DNA of 64,000 bases from Calditerrivibrio nitroreducens DSM 19672 (GTDB taxonomy: Bacteria > Chrysiogenota > Deferribacteres > Deferribacterales > Calditerrivibrionaceae), in NCBI RefSeq assembly GCF_000183405.1, contig NC_014758.1, forward strand, positions 496,001-560,000, written 5' to 3'. Positions within the stretch are counted from its first letter, which is position 1. Every line of letters starts with the position of its first letter. The notes under the pieces are model-generated. The model saw nothing but the letters and a program-made list of their open reading frames with translations, had not been told where the DNA came from and did not search any database. The position numbers and the translations under genes are program-made. Positions 1 through 8,402 of the stretch are shown here, piece after piece.

Positions 1-1
1 C

Positions 2-19
2 GATGTTCATGAAGAATAA
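2..19 (+). CDS. C-terminal tail of an upstream gene, probably the small DUF4212 subunit (partial)
   Basis: Only the last five codons would be inside the window, ending DVHEE and a TAA stop 12 nt before the next start, with a GGAGG ribosome-binding site in between. VC_2705-type symporters are normally preceded by a small membrane partner (TIGR03647/DUF4212), which is the basis for the guess. Another frame stays open to a TGA overlapping the symporter ATG, so the reading frame is not certain. Confidence 0.35.
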   Translation, partial: DVHEE

Positions 20-31
20 CGGAGGTGCTAA

Positions 32-1846
32 ATGAGTATTTTAACTTGGACCTGGATTATAGTTGGTCTTTCTTTTGCACTATATATAGGTATTGCTATA
101 TGGTCAAAGGCTTCTTCTACTGGTGAGTTTTACGTTGCGGAAAAGCAGGTACACCCCATTGCAAATGGTATGGCGACAGCAGCCGACTGGATGTCTGCAG
201 CATCATTTATCTCTATGGCTGGTCTTATCTCTTTTATGGGTAGAGATGGTTCTATGTATCTTATGGGGTGGACTGGTGGATACGTTTTGCTCGCCCTCTT
301 ACTTGCTCCTTATTTGAGAAAATATGGAAAGTACACTGTACCTCAGTTTGTTGGTGATAGATACTATTCCAATACCGCCAGGGTTGTGGCACTTTTGAGT
401 GCTATATTTGTCTCTTTTACTTATGTTGCAGGTCAGATGAGAGGTGTTGGTATCGTTTTTTCAAGATTCCTTGAAGTAAGTATAAACACTGGCGTTATAA
501 TAGGGATGTGTATTGTTTTCTTTTATGCGGTTTTGGGTGGTATGAAAGGTATTACATATACTCAGGTGGCTCAGTACTGTGTATTGATAGTTGCCTATTT
601 GATACCTGCCATATTTATCTCAATAATGCTTACAGGTAATCCTATACCGATGTTTGGATATGGTTCTACTATTTCAGCAGGTGGTGCTCAGATACTTGGG
701 CAGGGGCAGGGGATGTATGTTTTGGATGTATTAGATAAAATTCATACTGATCTCGGATTTAAAGCATATACTGCCGGACAAAAACCGCTTATAGATCTGT
801 TCTGTATTACATTCGCTCTTATGGTGGGTACTGCAGGTTTGCCACATGTTATCATCAGGTTTTTTACAGTACCTAAAGTTAGAGATGCCAGAAGCTCCGC
901 TGGTTGGGCTCTTCTATTCATAGCTATTCTTTATACCACAGCACCAGCTGTTGGAGCTTTTGCAAGGACAAATTTCCTTCTTACTATAAACGGTAAAAAA
1001 TATGAAGAAGCTCCAAGCTGGTTTAAAAACTGGGAGAAAACAAAATTAGTTGGATTTAAAGATAAGGCAGTATACAAAACAGCTGATGGCAAGACTATTG
1101 GTGTATTTAAAGCCAAAGATGGATCTCTAAAATATCTTGATAAAAAAGAAGAAAAACCATTCAACCCTGAAGGTATGACGCTTGTACGTGATTTTGATGG
1201 CGTTATGACAATTTCTAAAGATCCTCAGACTAATGAAGTCGACGTTGACAGAGATATAATGGTTCTTGCAAACCCTGAAATTGCCAAACTTCCAGCATGG
1301 GTTGTTGCACTTGTGGCTGCTGGTGGACTTGCGGCAGCTCTTTCTACAGCTGCAGGGCTCCTTCTTGTTATCTCTGCGGCTATTTCTCACGACCTTATAA
1401 AAGGGGTAATTTCTCCAAATATTTCAGAAAAGGGTGAACTTGTCTGGGCAAGGATTGCTGCTGGTTTTGCTGTAGTAGTTGCTGGTTATTTTGGTATCAA
1501 TCCTCCGGGATTTGTTGCTCAGGTGGTAGCATTTGCCTTCGGACTTGCTGCTGCTTCCTTCTTCCCATTGATAATCTTTGGTGTTTTCTGGAAAAGAGCA
1601 ACCAAAGAGGGTGCTATTGCAGGGATGCTTGTGGGTATAGTTTTCACTGCATGGTACATAATTTACTTTAGATTTATAAATACTGATCCTAAAGGATGGT
1701 GGTTTGGTATATCTCCTGAAGGTATTGGTACTATAGGAATGATAATAAACTTTGTAGTTATGTGGGTGGTATCTCTCATGACTCCTCCTCCTCCCAAAGA
1801 GGTTCAGGATATGGTGGAAAGTGTTCGCTATCCGAGGGAAGCATAG
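32..1846 (+). CDS. Sodium:solute symporter, VC_2705 subfamily (ActP-like, acetate or other organic acid)
   Basis: A 604-residue inner-membrane SSS-family transporter with about 13 hydrophobic segments. The N-terminal stretch FYVAEKQVHPIANGMATAADWMSAASF is typical of cation/acetate symporters. A hydrophilic insert of roughly 90 residues (about 325-415) sits before the helix PAWVVALVAAGGLAAALSTAAG; such an insert marks the VC_2705/TIGR03648 subgroup, which works with a small DUF4212 partner just upstream. GGAGG lies 6 nt before the ATG. The role is probably sodium-driven uptake of a short organic acid; the substrate cannot be read from sequence. An intrinsic terminator follows directly. Confidence 0.85.
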   Translation: MSILTWTWIIVGLSFALYIGIAIWSKASSTGEFYVAEKQVHPIANGMATAADWMSAASFISMAGLISFMGRDGSMYLMGWTGGYVLLALLLAPYLRKYGKYTVPQFVGDRYYSNTARVVALLSAIFVSFTYVAGQMRGVGIVFSRFLEVSINTGVIIGMCIVFFYAVLGGMKGITYTQVAQYCVLIVAYLIPAIFISIMLTGNPIPMFGYGSTISAGGAQILGQGQGMYVLDVLDKIHTDLGFKAYTAGQKPLIDLFCITFALMVGTAGLPHVIIRFFTVPKVRDARSSAGWALLFIAILYTTAPAVGAFARTNFLLTINGKKYEEAPSWFKNWEKTKLVGFKDKAVYKTADGKTIGVFKAKDGSLKYLDKKEEKPFNPEGMTLVRDFDGVMTISKDPQTNEVDVDRDIMVLANPEIAKLPAWVVALVAAGGLAAALSTAAGLLLVISAAISHDLIKGVISPNISEKGELVWARIAAGFAVVVAGYFGINPPGFVAQVVAFAFGLAAASFFPLIIFGVFWKRATKEGAIAGMLVGIVFTAWYIIYFRFINTDPKGWWFGISPEGIGTIGMIINFVVMWVVSLMTPPPPKEVQDMVESVRYPREA

Positions 1847-1859
1847 TTCAGCCTATCAA

Positions 1860-1883
1860 GGGGCTTGTAAAAGCCCCTTTTTT
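1860..1883 (+). terminator. Intrinsic terminator after the symporter
   Basis: A perfect 7-bp stem GGGGCTT/AAGCCCC with a GTAA loop is followed by six T residues. It lies 14 nt after the symporter stop and before the next gene. Confidence 0.9.
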
Positions 1884-1905
1884 AAAAAAATCTTAGGGTG
1901 AAACA

Positions 1906-2298
1906 ATGAATAAGGTGATTACGAACAATATATTTTTACCAAAAAAGATCGAAACACTGGAAAAAGCTCATAAATATTGTATACCCGGAGCGATTTTTAC
2001 CACGTTGATGGGGGTGCTATCTTTTTTACATTCTATCATCTACCTTCCAGAACTACTTTTTCTGGGCTTTTTAGATTTAGTGTTGTGGGGTGTTTTGGGG
2101 ATTGGAATATATAAGAATTCAAGGATCGCCGTTATCAACGGGTTTATAATGTACATTCTGGGTGGTGCATATTTTAGAATAACTCCAATGTGGCAGAGTA
2201 ATCTGCTTGCCACTTTTTACGTTATTACCATGTTGTTTGCCATTAGAGGTGCATTTGCATATCAAAAGATTTTAAAAGAGAAAAATAAAGGTAATTAA
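1906..2298 (+). CDS. Small multi-spanning membrane protein, unknown function
   Basis: A 130-residue protein not recognised as a named family. After a polar N-terminus of about 27 residues it has four hydrophobic stretches (about 28-48, 50-70, 76-95 and 100-120) and a lysine-rich end, so it is an inner-membrane protein with a cytoplasmic tail. AGGGTG precedes the ATG at a normal distance. It stands alone between a terminator and a 390-bp non-coding gap. Function unknown. Confidence 0.6.
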   Translation: MNKVITNNIFLPKKIETLEKAHKYCIPGAIFTTLMGVLSFLHSIIYLPELLFLGFLDLVLWGVLGIGIYKNSRIAVINGFIMYILGGAYFRITPMWQSNLLATFYVITMLFAIRGAFAYQKILKEKNKGN

Positions 2299-2688
2299 TA
2301 TATTTTTCTCACAGGATGGTAACCGGTATTCTCTATACAGTGGGACCCCCCTTTTCTGTATTCTGTCGCTGATGATTTTTGATCAGTTTATCAGGTAGCG
2401 AAAAAGATTAAGGTGTTTAAACTTTTTGTAGAGCATATCACTAAAGATCCAATAAATCATTATTCATTATATATTTAACAAATCTTATTTAAATAGGTTT
2501 CTTTTTCTCTTGGTATCCCCTTTTGGATAGATTTTTATAATCTCATTACAGAAGAAGATACGAGGCCTACAGGTAGATCACTAAATATCATATTTACAAA
2601 ATTTACATCTTTTTAAGAACTTTTACAACATCTTTACTAAAATATCGTTATAAATTTATACAGGAGCAAAAACCAAATAGGAGGTCAG
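2299..2688. other. 390-bp intergenic region upstream of the octaheme cytochrome
   Basis: No recognisable gene or RNA family. Short open stretches exist on both strands (for example about 2395-2480 on the plus strand) but lack a ribosome-binding site and recognisable similarity, so they may be gene debris. The last 100 bases are very AT-rich with several TTTACA-like motifs and no convincing -35/-10 pair. The AGGAGG that sets the cytochrome start is at about 2680. This region must hold the cytochrome promoter. Confidence 0.4.
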
Positions 2689-4383
2689 ATGATGAGAAGA
2701 TTTTTTTTGTTAGTTTTAAGTTTTATGCTGGTTTCCTTTGGTAGTGTGGTATTTGCAGCAAAAACTGCACCCAAACAAGCGGCACCAGATTACGCAAAAG
2801 TGGTAAAAAAAGGTGTCGACTACAACAAGTGCTACGAATGCCATGATACTATCAAAGAATTAAGAGGGATGGGTAAGCACTCCAATCTTGCCTGTGAAAA
2901 CTGCCATGGTAATATCGATGCCCACTTAAAAGATTCCACGAATCATCCTACTGTTTACACAGAATGGCAGGCATGCGGTAAATGCCATAAAGAGCAGTTT
3001 GAGTCTTTTATGACTGTTAGTAAGCATAGACCTGCAAGGGATGAGAAATCTCAAATAACAAACAGAGCCCCAAACCCTTACTGGGATAAGTTAATGATGG
3101 GGCATGCTTTTACAAAGGAGCATGCTCTTACCAGAAGCCATCCTTTTATGCTTTTAGATCAAGTACTTGTGGATAGGGCGGCAGGTGGTAGATTCCAGCC
3201 GAAGAATGGTTGGATGTATGTAAATGAAAAACCACAGAAGATTTGGGATGTAATTGTTGATACCCAGCCTGGTAGTGAACACAAAGCTTTTATGAAACAG
3301 ACTGCAGCTGCAGTAAACCCAGTATGCTTCCAGTGTAAGACGCAGGATCATATCCTTGATTGGGCATATTTAGGAGATCCCAACACATCAGCACCATTTA
3401 ATAGGAAGAGTAACCCTACGGCTATGATACAGTCTAAAAAAATGCAACATGGACTAAACTGTTATCAATGCCATGATCCCCATGCTGCAAAGCCAAGGAT
3501 CGTTAGGGATGCTCTTATTGCTGCACTTACAAGGCCAGAAGCGGATACCTTGTGGCATAAAGATCCAAGCCATACAAATTTTAAAGTGATCGATATGGGT
3601 ATGAGGGGTTACACAAGAAAGATTGCTATTCTTGAAAAGTACGATTCAAGACTTCTTTGCGGTCAGTGCCACGTAGAATATGTATGTAACCCTGGAGAGG
3701 ATAGAAATACTGGGGCAAAAATTGGTTATGATAGCCCACTCACAAATCATTTCCCATATAAAGATGTATTACAATTATACGATCACTACGTAAACCAATT
3801 GCATTTTACAGATTTCATCCATCCTCTAACAGGTGCTAAACTGGTAAAATTCCAGCATCCAGAATCTGAAACATTCTATAATTCAAAACATGCAAAAGCA
3901 GGAGCAGGGTGTGATAGTTGCCATACTCCTAAGGTAAAAGATAAAAAGACTGGTAAAGTTTACACTTCCCACTATGCTGTAACACCTAAGCATGATCTTA
4001 AAGCTTCATGTTTGACTTCTAAGTGCCATAGCAACTGGACAGAAGAGGATGCTAAATATGCCATCGATTCTGTAAAAGCTTATATTAAAGGTAAGATGAG
4101 AAAAGCTGAGTTTTGGCTTGACAGATTGATCGATAAGATAGTTGAAGGGAAAAATGCAGATCTTCCTGCAGATGTAATAGCAAAAGCTCAGGATTATCAT
4201 GTAAAAGCACATATCTTGTGGGAATACTGGACTGCTGAAAACTCAGATGGTTTCCATAACCCAGAACTGGCTCGTGAGTCTCTGGCTCAGTCGATAGATG
4301 CTTCTATGGCTGGGGTGAAATTGATCGATGATGCTTTGAAGGCAAAAAAAGCCTCAGCTCAGCAGACACAGGCTCAGAAATAG
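2689..4383 (+). CDS. Octaheme cytochrome c nitrite reductase-like protein (ONR/NrfA family)
   Basis: A 564-residue secreted protein (signal peptide about 1-23) with eight heme-binding sites: CxxCH at C48, C69, C96, C258, C324 and C408, CxxCK at C213-K217, and CX4CH at C441. Lysine ligation at the fourth heme is the hallmark of ammonia-forming nitrite reductases. Three extra N-terminal hemes before it match the octaheme ONR type (Thioalkalivibrio TvNiR) rather than pentaheme NrfA. Likely catalytic residues are R149, Y331 (in CHVEY) and H390 (in QHPE). It would reduce nitrite to ammonium in the periplasm. No NrfH-like quinol dehydrogenase is adjacent. The haem export genes ccsBA follow. Confidence 0.85.
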   Translation: MMRRFFLLVLSFMLVSFGSVVFAAKTAPKQAAPDYAKVVKKGVDYNKCYECHDTIKELRGMGKHSNLACENCHGNIDAHLKDSTNHPTVYTEWQACGKCHKEQFESFMTVSKHRPARDEKSQITNRAPNPYWDKLMMGHAFTKEHALTRSHPFMLLDQVLVDRAAGGRFQPKNGWMYVNEKPQKIWDVIVDTQPGSEHKAFMKQTAAAVNPVCFQCKTQDHILDWAYLGDPNTSAPFNRKSNPTAMIQSKKMQHGLNCYQCHDPHAAKPRIVRDALIAALTRPEADTLWHKDPSHTNFKVIDMGMRGYTRKIAILEKYDSRLLCGQCHVEYVCNPGEDRNTGAKIGYDSPLTNHFPYKDVLQLYDHYVNQLHFTDFIHPLTGAKLVKFQHPESETFYNSKHAKAGAGCDSCHTPKVKDKKTGKVYTSHYAVTPKHDLKASCLTSKCHSNWTEEDAKYAIDSVKAYIKGKMRKAEFWLDRLIDKIVEGKNADLPADVIAKAQDYHVKAHILWEYWTAENSDGFHNPELARESLAQSIDASMAGVKLIDDALKAKKASAQQTQAQK

Positions 4384-4444
4384 AAATTTATAAATCAAAA
4401 GGTAGGTGAACGGGCTTATGAGCCTGTCTGCTTATTGAAAAATT

Positions 4445-4470
4445 GGCGGCCAAAAGCCGCCTTTATTTTG
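4445..4470 (+). terminator. Intrinsic terminator after the octaheme cytochrome
   Basis: GGCGGC and GCCGCC form a 6-bp GC stem around a CAAAA loop, followed by TTTATTTTG. A weaker hairpin (ACGGGCT/AGCCTGT) lies about 30 nt upstream. Confidence 0.85.
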
Positions 4471-4550
4471 TCTTGCCAAAGGGTTTGTTGTGGTGTAAAA
4501 GATTTATATACGTATAAAGTTCAGTAATTAAGGAGTATAGAGTATATATC

Positions 4551-5906
4551 ATGCGTAAAATTTTAGATATTTTTAGTTCCGTTAAGTTAACCCTCTGGCT
4601 TATGGTATTAATAATCATTCTGTCATCAATCGGCTCTTTTATCTCTGTGTCCAACCCTGATTCAGGGATTTTGGGGCTTGTTTCTAAGCTTACAGGTATG
4701 GGGCATCAGGATGTTATGGCAATTTTTGACAAGATGGGATTGCTAGATGCATACCATTCAAGTTTATTTATCGGAATGCTTATACTTTTTACTATAAACT
4801 TAACTGTTTGCACTTTTTATAAATTACCAAATATTTTGAAATTTCTTAAAAGTGAGGTTAAGGTTAATAAGGCTGTTTTTGAAAAGCAGGGCTGTATCAA
4901 AATAGAAAAAGATATCGATGTTAAAAGCTTAAAAGATAGATTAGATGAAATCTTTAAACGTTATAAAATTGCAGAAGAAAGAGATGGAGATAAATATTTC
5001 TTTACTGCTGAAAAAGGGGGGTTCAGTAGAGTAGGGGTTTACGTCGTACATTTAGGTATAATTGTCATATTGATATCAGGTATACTGGGAGGGATTTTTG
5101 GGTACAATGGGAAGATAGCTATCCTTGAGGGTGATACTGATGACACAATTATTTTAAAAGATAATAAGACGTTAAAATTACCTTTTAATATAAAACTAAA
5201 TGAATTCAGTGTATCCTATTATGATAATTCCACAAAAGCTAAGGAATACAAATCGGAGATCATCATTAGTAAAAAAGATAAACCTGATGAAGCATTTGTT
5301 GTGGGGGTAAACAAACAGGCAAAGTATGAAAACTTAAAAATTTACCAGGCAAGTTATGGGTTTTATCCGTCAAAAGATGTAACATTCAGGTTTTTGTTTA
5401 AAGCAAACGGGGTGGAAAAGAAAATACAGGTTAAAATGGATGAGGTTTATCGTATAAATGAAAACTTGAGTTTTGCCGTAAGGGATTTCGCCCCTTCCCT
5501 CAGCCTTGACAGTGAGGGAAGACTAATTAATTTAAACGATATGATGGTAAATCCTGCTGTGGTTGTGGAGTTTTTTGTAGACAATGAATCTAAAGGGAGT
5601 GTTCCTATATTAGCCAATTATCAGCAGACCGGCATTTTTGACGGTTTTGAGTTACATTTTTTGAAGGCTTATGGGGTGCAGTTTTCGGTTTTTTCAATCA
5701 ATTATAATCCAGTTATAAATCTCATTTACATAGGCTTTATTATTCTAAGTGTAGGGATATTTATATCGTTTAGTACCGAACATCAGCTTGTTTACATAAG
5801 AATTACGCCTGTGCAGGATAGATCTGTTGTGGAATTATGCGGATATAAACACAGATTTAAAAAGGATGTAGCAAGGATGTTGAATGAGATTGCCGATAAA
5901 ATATAG
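4551..5906 (+). CDS. ccsB: Cytochrome c biogenesis protein ResB/CcsB (Ccs1)
   Basis: A 451-residue ResB-family protein. The start ILDIFSSVKLTLWLMVLIIILSSIGSFI is the usual first membrane segment. Further segments occur near 75-95 and 165-190, then a large periplasmic region, then a last segment near 385-405 (NLIYIGFIILSVGIFISFS). With CcsA it forms the system II haem transporter and synthetase that exports haem and attaches it to CxxCH apocytochromes in the periplasm. It sits 27 bp before ccsA and right after the octaheme cytochrome, a clear substrate. Confidence 0.88.
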   Translation: MRKILDIFSSVKLTLWLMVLIIILSSIGSFISVSNPDSGILGLVSKLTGMGHQDVMAIFDKMGLLDAYHSSLFIGMLILFTINLTVCTFYKLPNILKFLKSEVKVNKAVFEKQGCIKIEKDIDVKSLKDRLDEIFKRYKIAEERDGDKYFFTAEKGGFSRVGVYVVHLGIIVILISGILGGIFGYNGKIAILEGDTDDTIILKDNKTLKLPFNIKLNEFSVSYYDNSTKAKEYKSEIIISKKDKPDEAFVVGVNKQAKYENLKIYQASYGFYPSKDVTFRFLFKANGVEKKIQVKMDEVYRINENLSFAVRDFAPSLSLDSEGRLINLNDMMVNPAVVVEFFVDNESKGSVPILANYQQTGIFDGFELHFLKAYGVQFSVFSINYNPVINLIYIGFIILSVGIFISFSTEHQLVYIRITPVQDRSVVELCGYKHRFKKDVARMLNEIADKI

Positions 5907-5933
5907 ATTATATTAATTTAAAGAGGTTTCTGA

Positions 5934-7004
5934 ATGAGTGATCCATTATTGTTTGGAGTTGCATCGATATTGTATCTGTTGGCAATGGTGTTTTATCTTT
6001 TTTTTATAATTCTTAAGAAAGAGTTACTGGGTAAGATTGCTTCTATTTCTGTTTATATTGGGTTTGTAGTTCACACTATGGCTTTTTTTATTAGATGGTA
6101 CATCTTTTCTAAAGCTTTTTCCCTTCCCATTGCCAATTCTATACCGATTACGAATCTATATGAATCATTAATTTTTTTTGCATGGTGTTTGATTTTAGGT
6201 AATATATTTATAGAGCGTAAGTTTAATACAAAAATATTTGGTGTAATTATTACGGCACTTGCTGGTATGTCGATAGCCTTTGTGGATGCTATTGGTGCCA
6301 ATAAAACGGTTCAGCCAATACTACCAGCTCTCAAGAGTAACTGGCTTTTAGCCCATGCTTCACTTAGTTTTGTGGCTTATGCTGCCTTCTCACTTTCATT
6401 TTCAGCTGCAATATTAAATCTTGCATACAATATCAGAAATAAAAAGAGTATCCTTTATATCTACTGGACGGCTGCACTGGGTATATTTGTATACACTACA
6501 CTTCTGCTTATAGTAGATTTTATAATTAATTTAGTAAATAGGATCAAAGATGGTTATAAGCCGTTTTCATTATTGAAAACAGTTCCAGATGAATGGAAAA
6601 TTTTACTTTTGATACTTTTTATCTGTTTTATAGTATTATTCTATATTTTTGGTAGTAAGCTGGGTTCTATGGTGGATAGGTTTGGTATTAAATCTGAATT
6701 GCTTGAAACCGTTGAATACAAGATGATAACGATAGGCTTTATGATATTTACCATAGGTGGCTTGGTTTTTGGTGCAATCTGGGCAGATATCTCCTGGGGT
6801 AGATACTGGGCATGGGATCCAAAAGAAACCTGGGCATTCATCACATGGCTGGTTTACGCTTTTTATATTCATATGAGATTTATAAAAGGCCGTGATGGTG
6901 TTTCTGCATCTGCAATTGCTGTAATCGGATTTATCATAACTATCTTCACATATATAGGTGTAAACCTCCTATTATCAGGCTTACATTCGTATGGTGGGAT
7001 GTAG
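5934..7004 (+). CDS. ccsA: Cytochrome c biogenesis protein CcsA/ResC
   Basis: A 356-residue polytopic membrane protein of the CcsA/CcmC/CcmF haem-handling family. The tryptophan-rich signature WGRYWAWDPKETW is at about residues 287-299, near the periplasmic face, and conserved histidines lie on flanking helices (for example VHTMAFFIRWY, LLAHASL, LSGLHSYGGM). Partner of CcsB. AGAGG precedes the ATG. Confidence 0.92.
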   Translation: MSDPLLFGVASILYLLAMVFYLFFIILKKELLGKIASISVYIGFVVHTMAFFIRWYIFSKAFSLPIANSIPITNLYESLIFFAWCLILGNIFIERKFNTKIFGVIITALAGMSIAFVDAIGANKTVQPILPALKSNWLLAHASLSFVAYAAFSLSFSAAILNLAYNIRNKKSILYIYWTAALGIFVYTTLLLIVDFIINLVNRIKDGYKPFSLLKTVPDEWKILLLILFICFIVLFYIFGSKLGSMVDRFGIKSELLETVEYKMITIGFMIFTIGGLVFGAIWADISWGRYWAWDPKETWAFITWLVYAFYIHMRFIKGRDGVSASAIAVIGFIITIFTYIGVNLLLSGLHSYGGM

Positions 7005-7039
7005 GGAAAAGGGTTAGGGGTTGTTTTTTAAAGTTAATG

Positions 7040-7070
7040 TTGACAAATAAAGTAAAAACATATATATAGT
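7040..7070 (+). promoter_or_regulatory. Promoter of tRNA-Leu
   Basis: A consensus TTGACA at 7040-7045 is followed by an AT-rich TATATATAGT stretch at 7061-7070 holding usable -10 hexamers (TATATA at 17-bp spacing, TATAGT at 19). The expected start is about 20 nt before the tRNA. Confidence 0.6.
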
Positions 7071-7096
7071 TCAACCGATTAAAATCATGTATGGTT

Positions 7097-7181
7097 GCCC
7101 GGGTGGCGGAATTGGTAGACGCACAGGACTTAAAATCCTGCGGCCGTTGAGGCTGTACCGGTTCGATTCCGGTCCCGGGCA
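7097..7181 (+). tRNA. tRNA-Leu (anticodon UAA)
   Basis: An 85-nt class II tRNA. The acceptor arms GCCCGGG (7097-7103) and CCCGGGC (7174-7180) pair perfectly, with discriminator A at 7181. The anticodon stem CAGGA/TCCTG encloses loop CTTAAAA with anticodon TAA at 7131-7133, reading UUA. A long variable arm (about GCGGCCGTTGAGGCTGT) and the T-arm GGTTCGATTCC are present. CCA is not encoded. Confidence 0.97.
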
Positions 7182-7259
7182 CTTCTTTTTTCTCTATACA
7201 AGTAATCCTCTTAAAAGTTTTCTATTTGACATTTCTATCTAAAGGGCTTAAATAGAAAT

Positions 7260-8402
7260 ATGCGTTTAAAAGATATTTTCTTTGTTGTATATACGGCGGT
7301 GCTTACTTTTTCAGTGCTATATTCCCCCCAACCTTTACTGCCGGTATTGATGAAAGAATTTGGAGTTGATAAATCCAGTGCAGCGTTGATTACTACCGTA
7401 ACAATGCTCCCTTTGAGCCTTTCCCCTATAATTTACGGCTTTATACTGGAAAAACTTACCGCCAGGAGGGTTATGTTTTTTGCAATCAGTATACTTGTTG
7501 TGCTGGAAATTTCGATCTATTTCATAAATGAATTTTACCTTCTTATATTTGTTAGACTTCTCCAGGGCTTTTTAATCCCAGGGGTGTTAACATCTCTCAT
7601 GACCTTCGTTTCTATGGCTTCTGAAAAATCATTGATACAGAGAGTTATGTCATATTATATCGCAGCAACGATATTGGGAGGGTTCCTTGGTAGATTTATT
7701 TCAGGGCTTATTTCAAAATTGTTTGGGTGGAGGTATGGCTTCCTTATACTTGGATTTAGCCTTGCCATCAGTTTTGTTTTACTTTTTTTCATCTCTGATT
7801 ACAAAATTCAGGTGAAGGATCGGATAACATTAAAGAATGCCATGAATGTTATCAAAACACACCCTTTTTTGAATATTTATATCACGATATTTTGTACCTT
7901 TTTTGTTTTTGCGGCGATGTTAAACTTTATCCCTTTCAGATTAAAAGAGATTTCTGATAATGTAAGTGAATTTATCATCGGTTTGAGTTATTCCGGCTAT
8001 GTGATGGGTATTATTGTTTCACTTTTTTCAATGCTACTAATAAAGTTTTTTAAATCAGAAAAAAAAGTCATATTATATGGACTGATGATATATCTAATTA
8101 GTATACCAATATTTAGCGTAAAGAGTATATCTTTTATCTTCTTTGCTATGTTTGTATTCTGTACAGGTATGTTTACAGTTCATTCCATTGCTTCGGGGTT
8201 TTTAAATAAGCTTGCCATTAGCAACAAAGGTATCGTAAATGGTTTATATGTTTCATTTTACTACACCGGAGGTGTTTTGGGTACATTCCTCCCCGGGTAT
8301 CTTTATAAGTCTTCAGGGTGGAACGCATTTTTAATCCTGCTGTCAGCTCTTATTTTAATTGGTGTAGGTTCTGCAGTTCAAATCAGGCAACCACACTCAT
8401 AA
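7260..8402 (+). CDS. Major facilitator superfamily transporter
   Basis: A 380-residue MFS protein with about 12 hydrophobic segments. The loop 2-3 motif is present in degenerate form (GFILEKLTARRVM, about 61-73), as is the helix 4 region FVRLLQGFLIPGV. It resembles small drug or sugar efflux carriers of the YnfM/AraJ type; the substrate is unknown. No clear Shine-Dalgarno precedes the ATG. TTGACA at 7226 with TTAAAT 16 bp downstream would put the transcript start at or near the ATG, so a leaderless message is possible. Its 3' end overlaps convergent thiH by 20 bp. Confidence 0.8.
   Translation: MRLKDIFFVVYTAVLTFSVLYSPQPLLPVLMKEFGVDKSSAALITTVTMLPLSLSPIIYGFILEKLTARRVMFFAISILVVLEISIYFINEFYLLIFVRLLQGFLIPGVLTSLMTFVSMASEKSLIQRVMSYYIAATILGGFLGRFISGLISKLFGWRYGFLILGFSLAISFVLLFFISDYKIQVKDRITLKNAMNVIKTHPFLNIYITIFCTFFVFAAMLNFIPFRLKEISDNVSEFIIGLSYSGYVMGIIVSLFSMLLIKFFKSEKKVILYGLMIYLISIPIFSVKSISFIFFAMFVFCTGMFTVHSIASGFLNKLAISNKGIVNGLYVSFYYTGGVLGTFLPGYLYKSSGWNAFLILLSALILIGVGSAVQIRQPHS

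Noticed and set aside
2379-2393. FNR-type box (TTGAT...ATCA) upstream of the octaheme cytochrome
   Set aside because: The half-sites are 6 bp apart instead of 4 and the second is incomplete.
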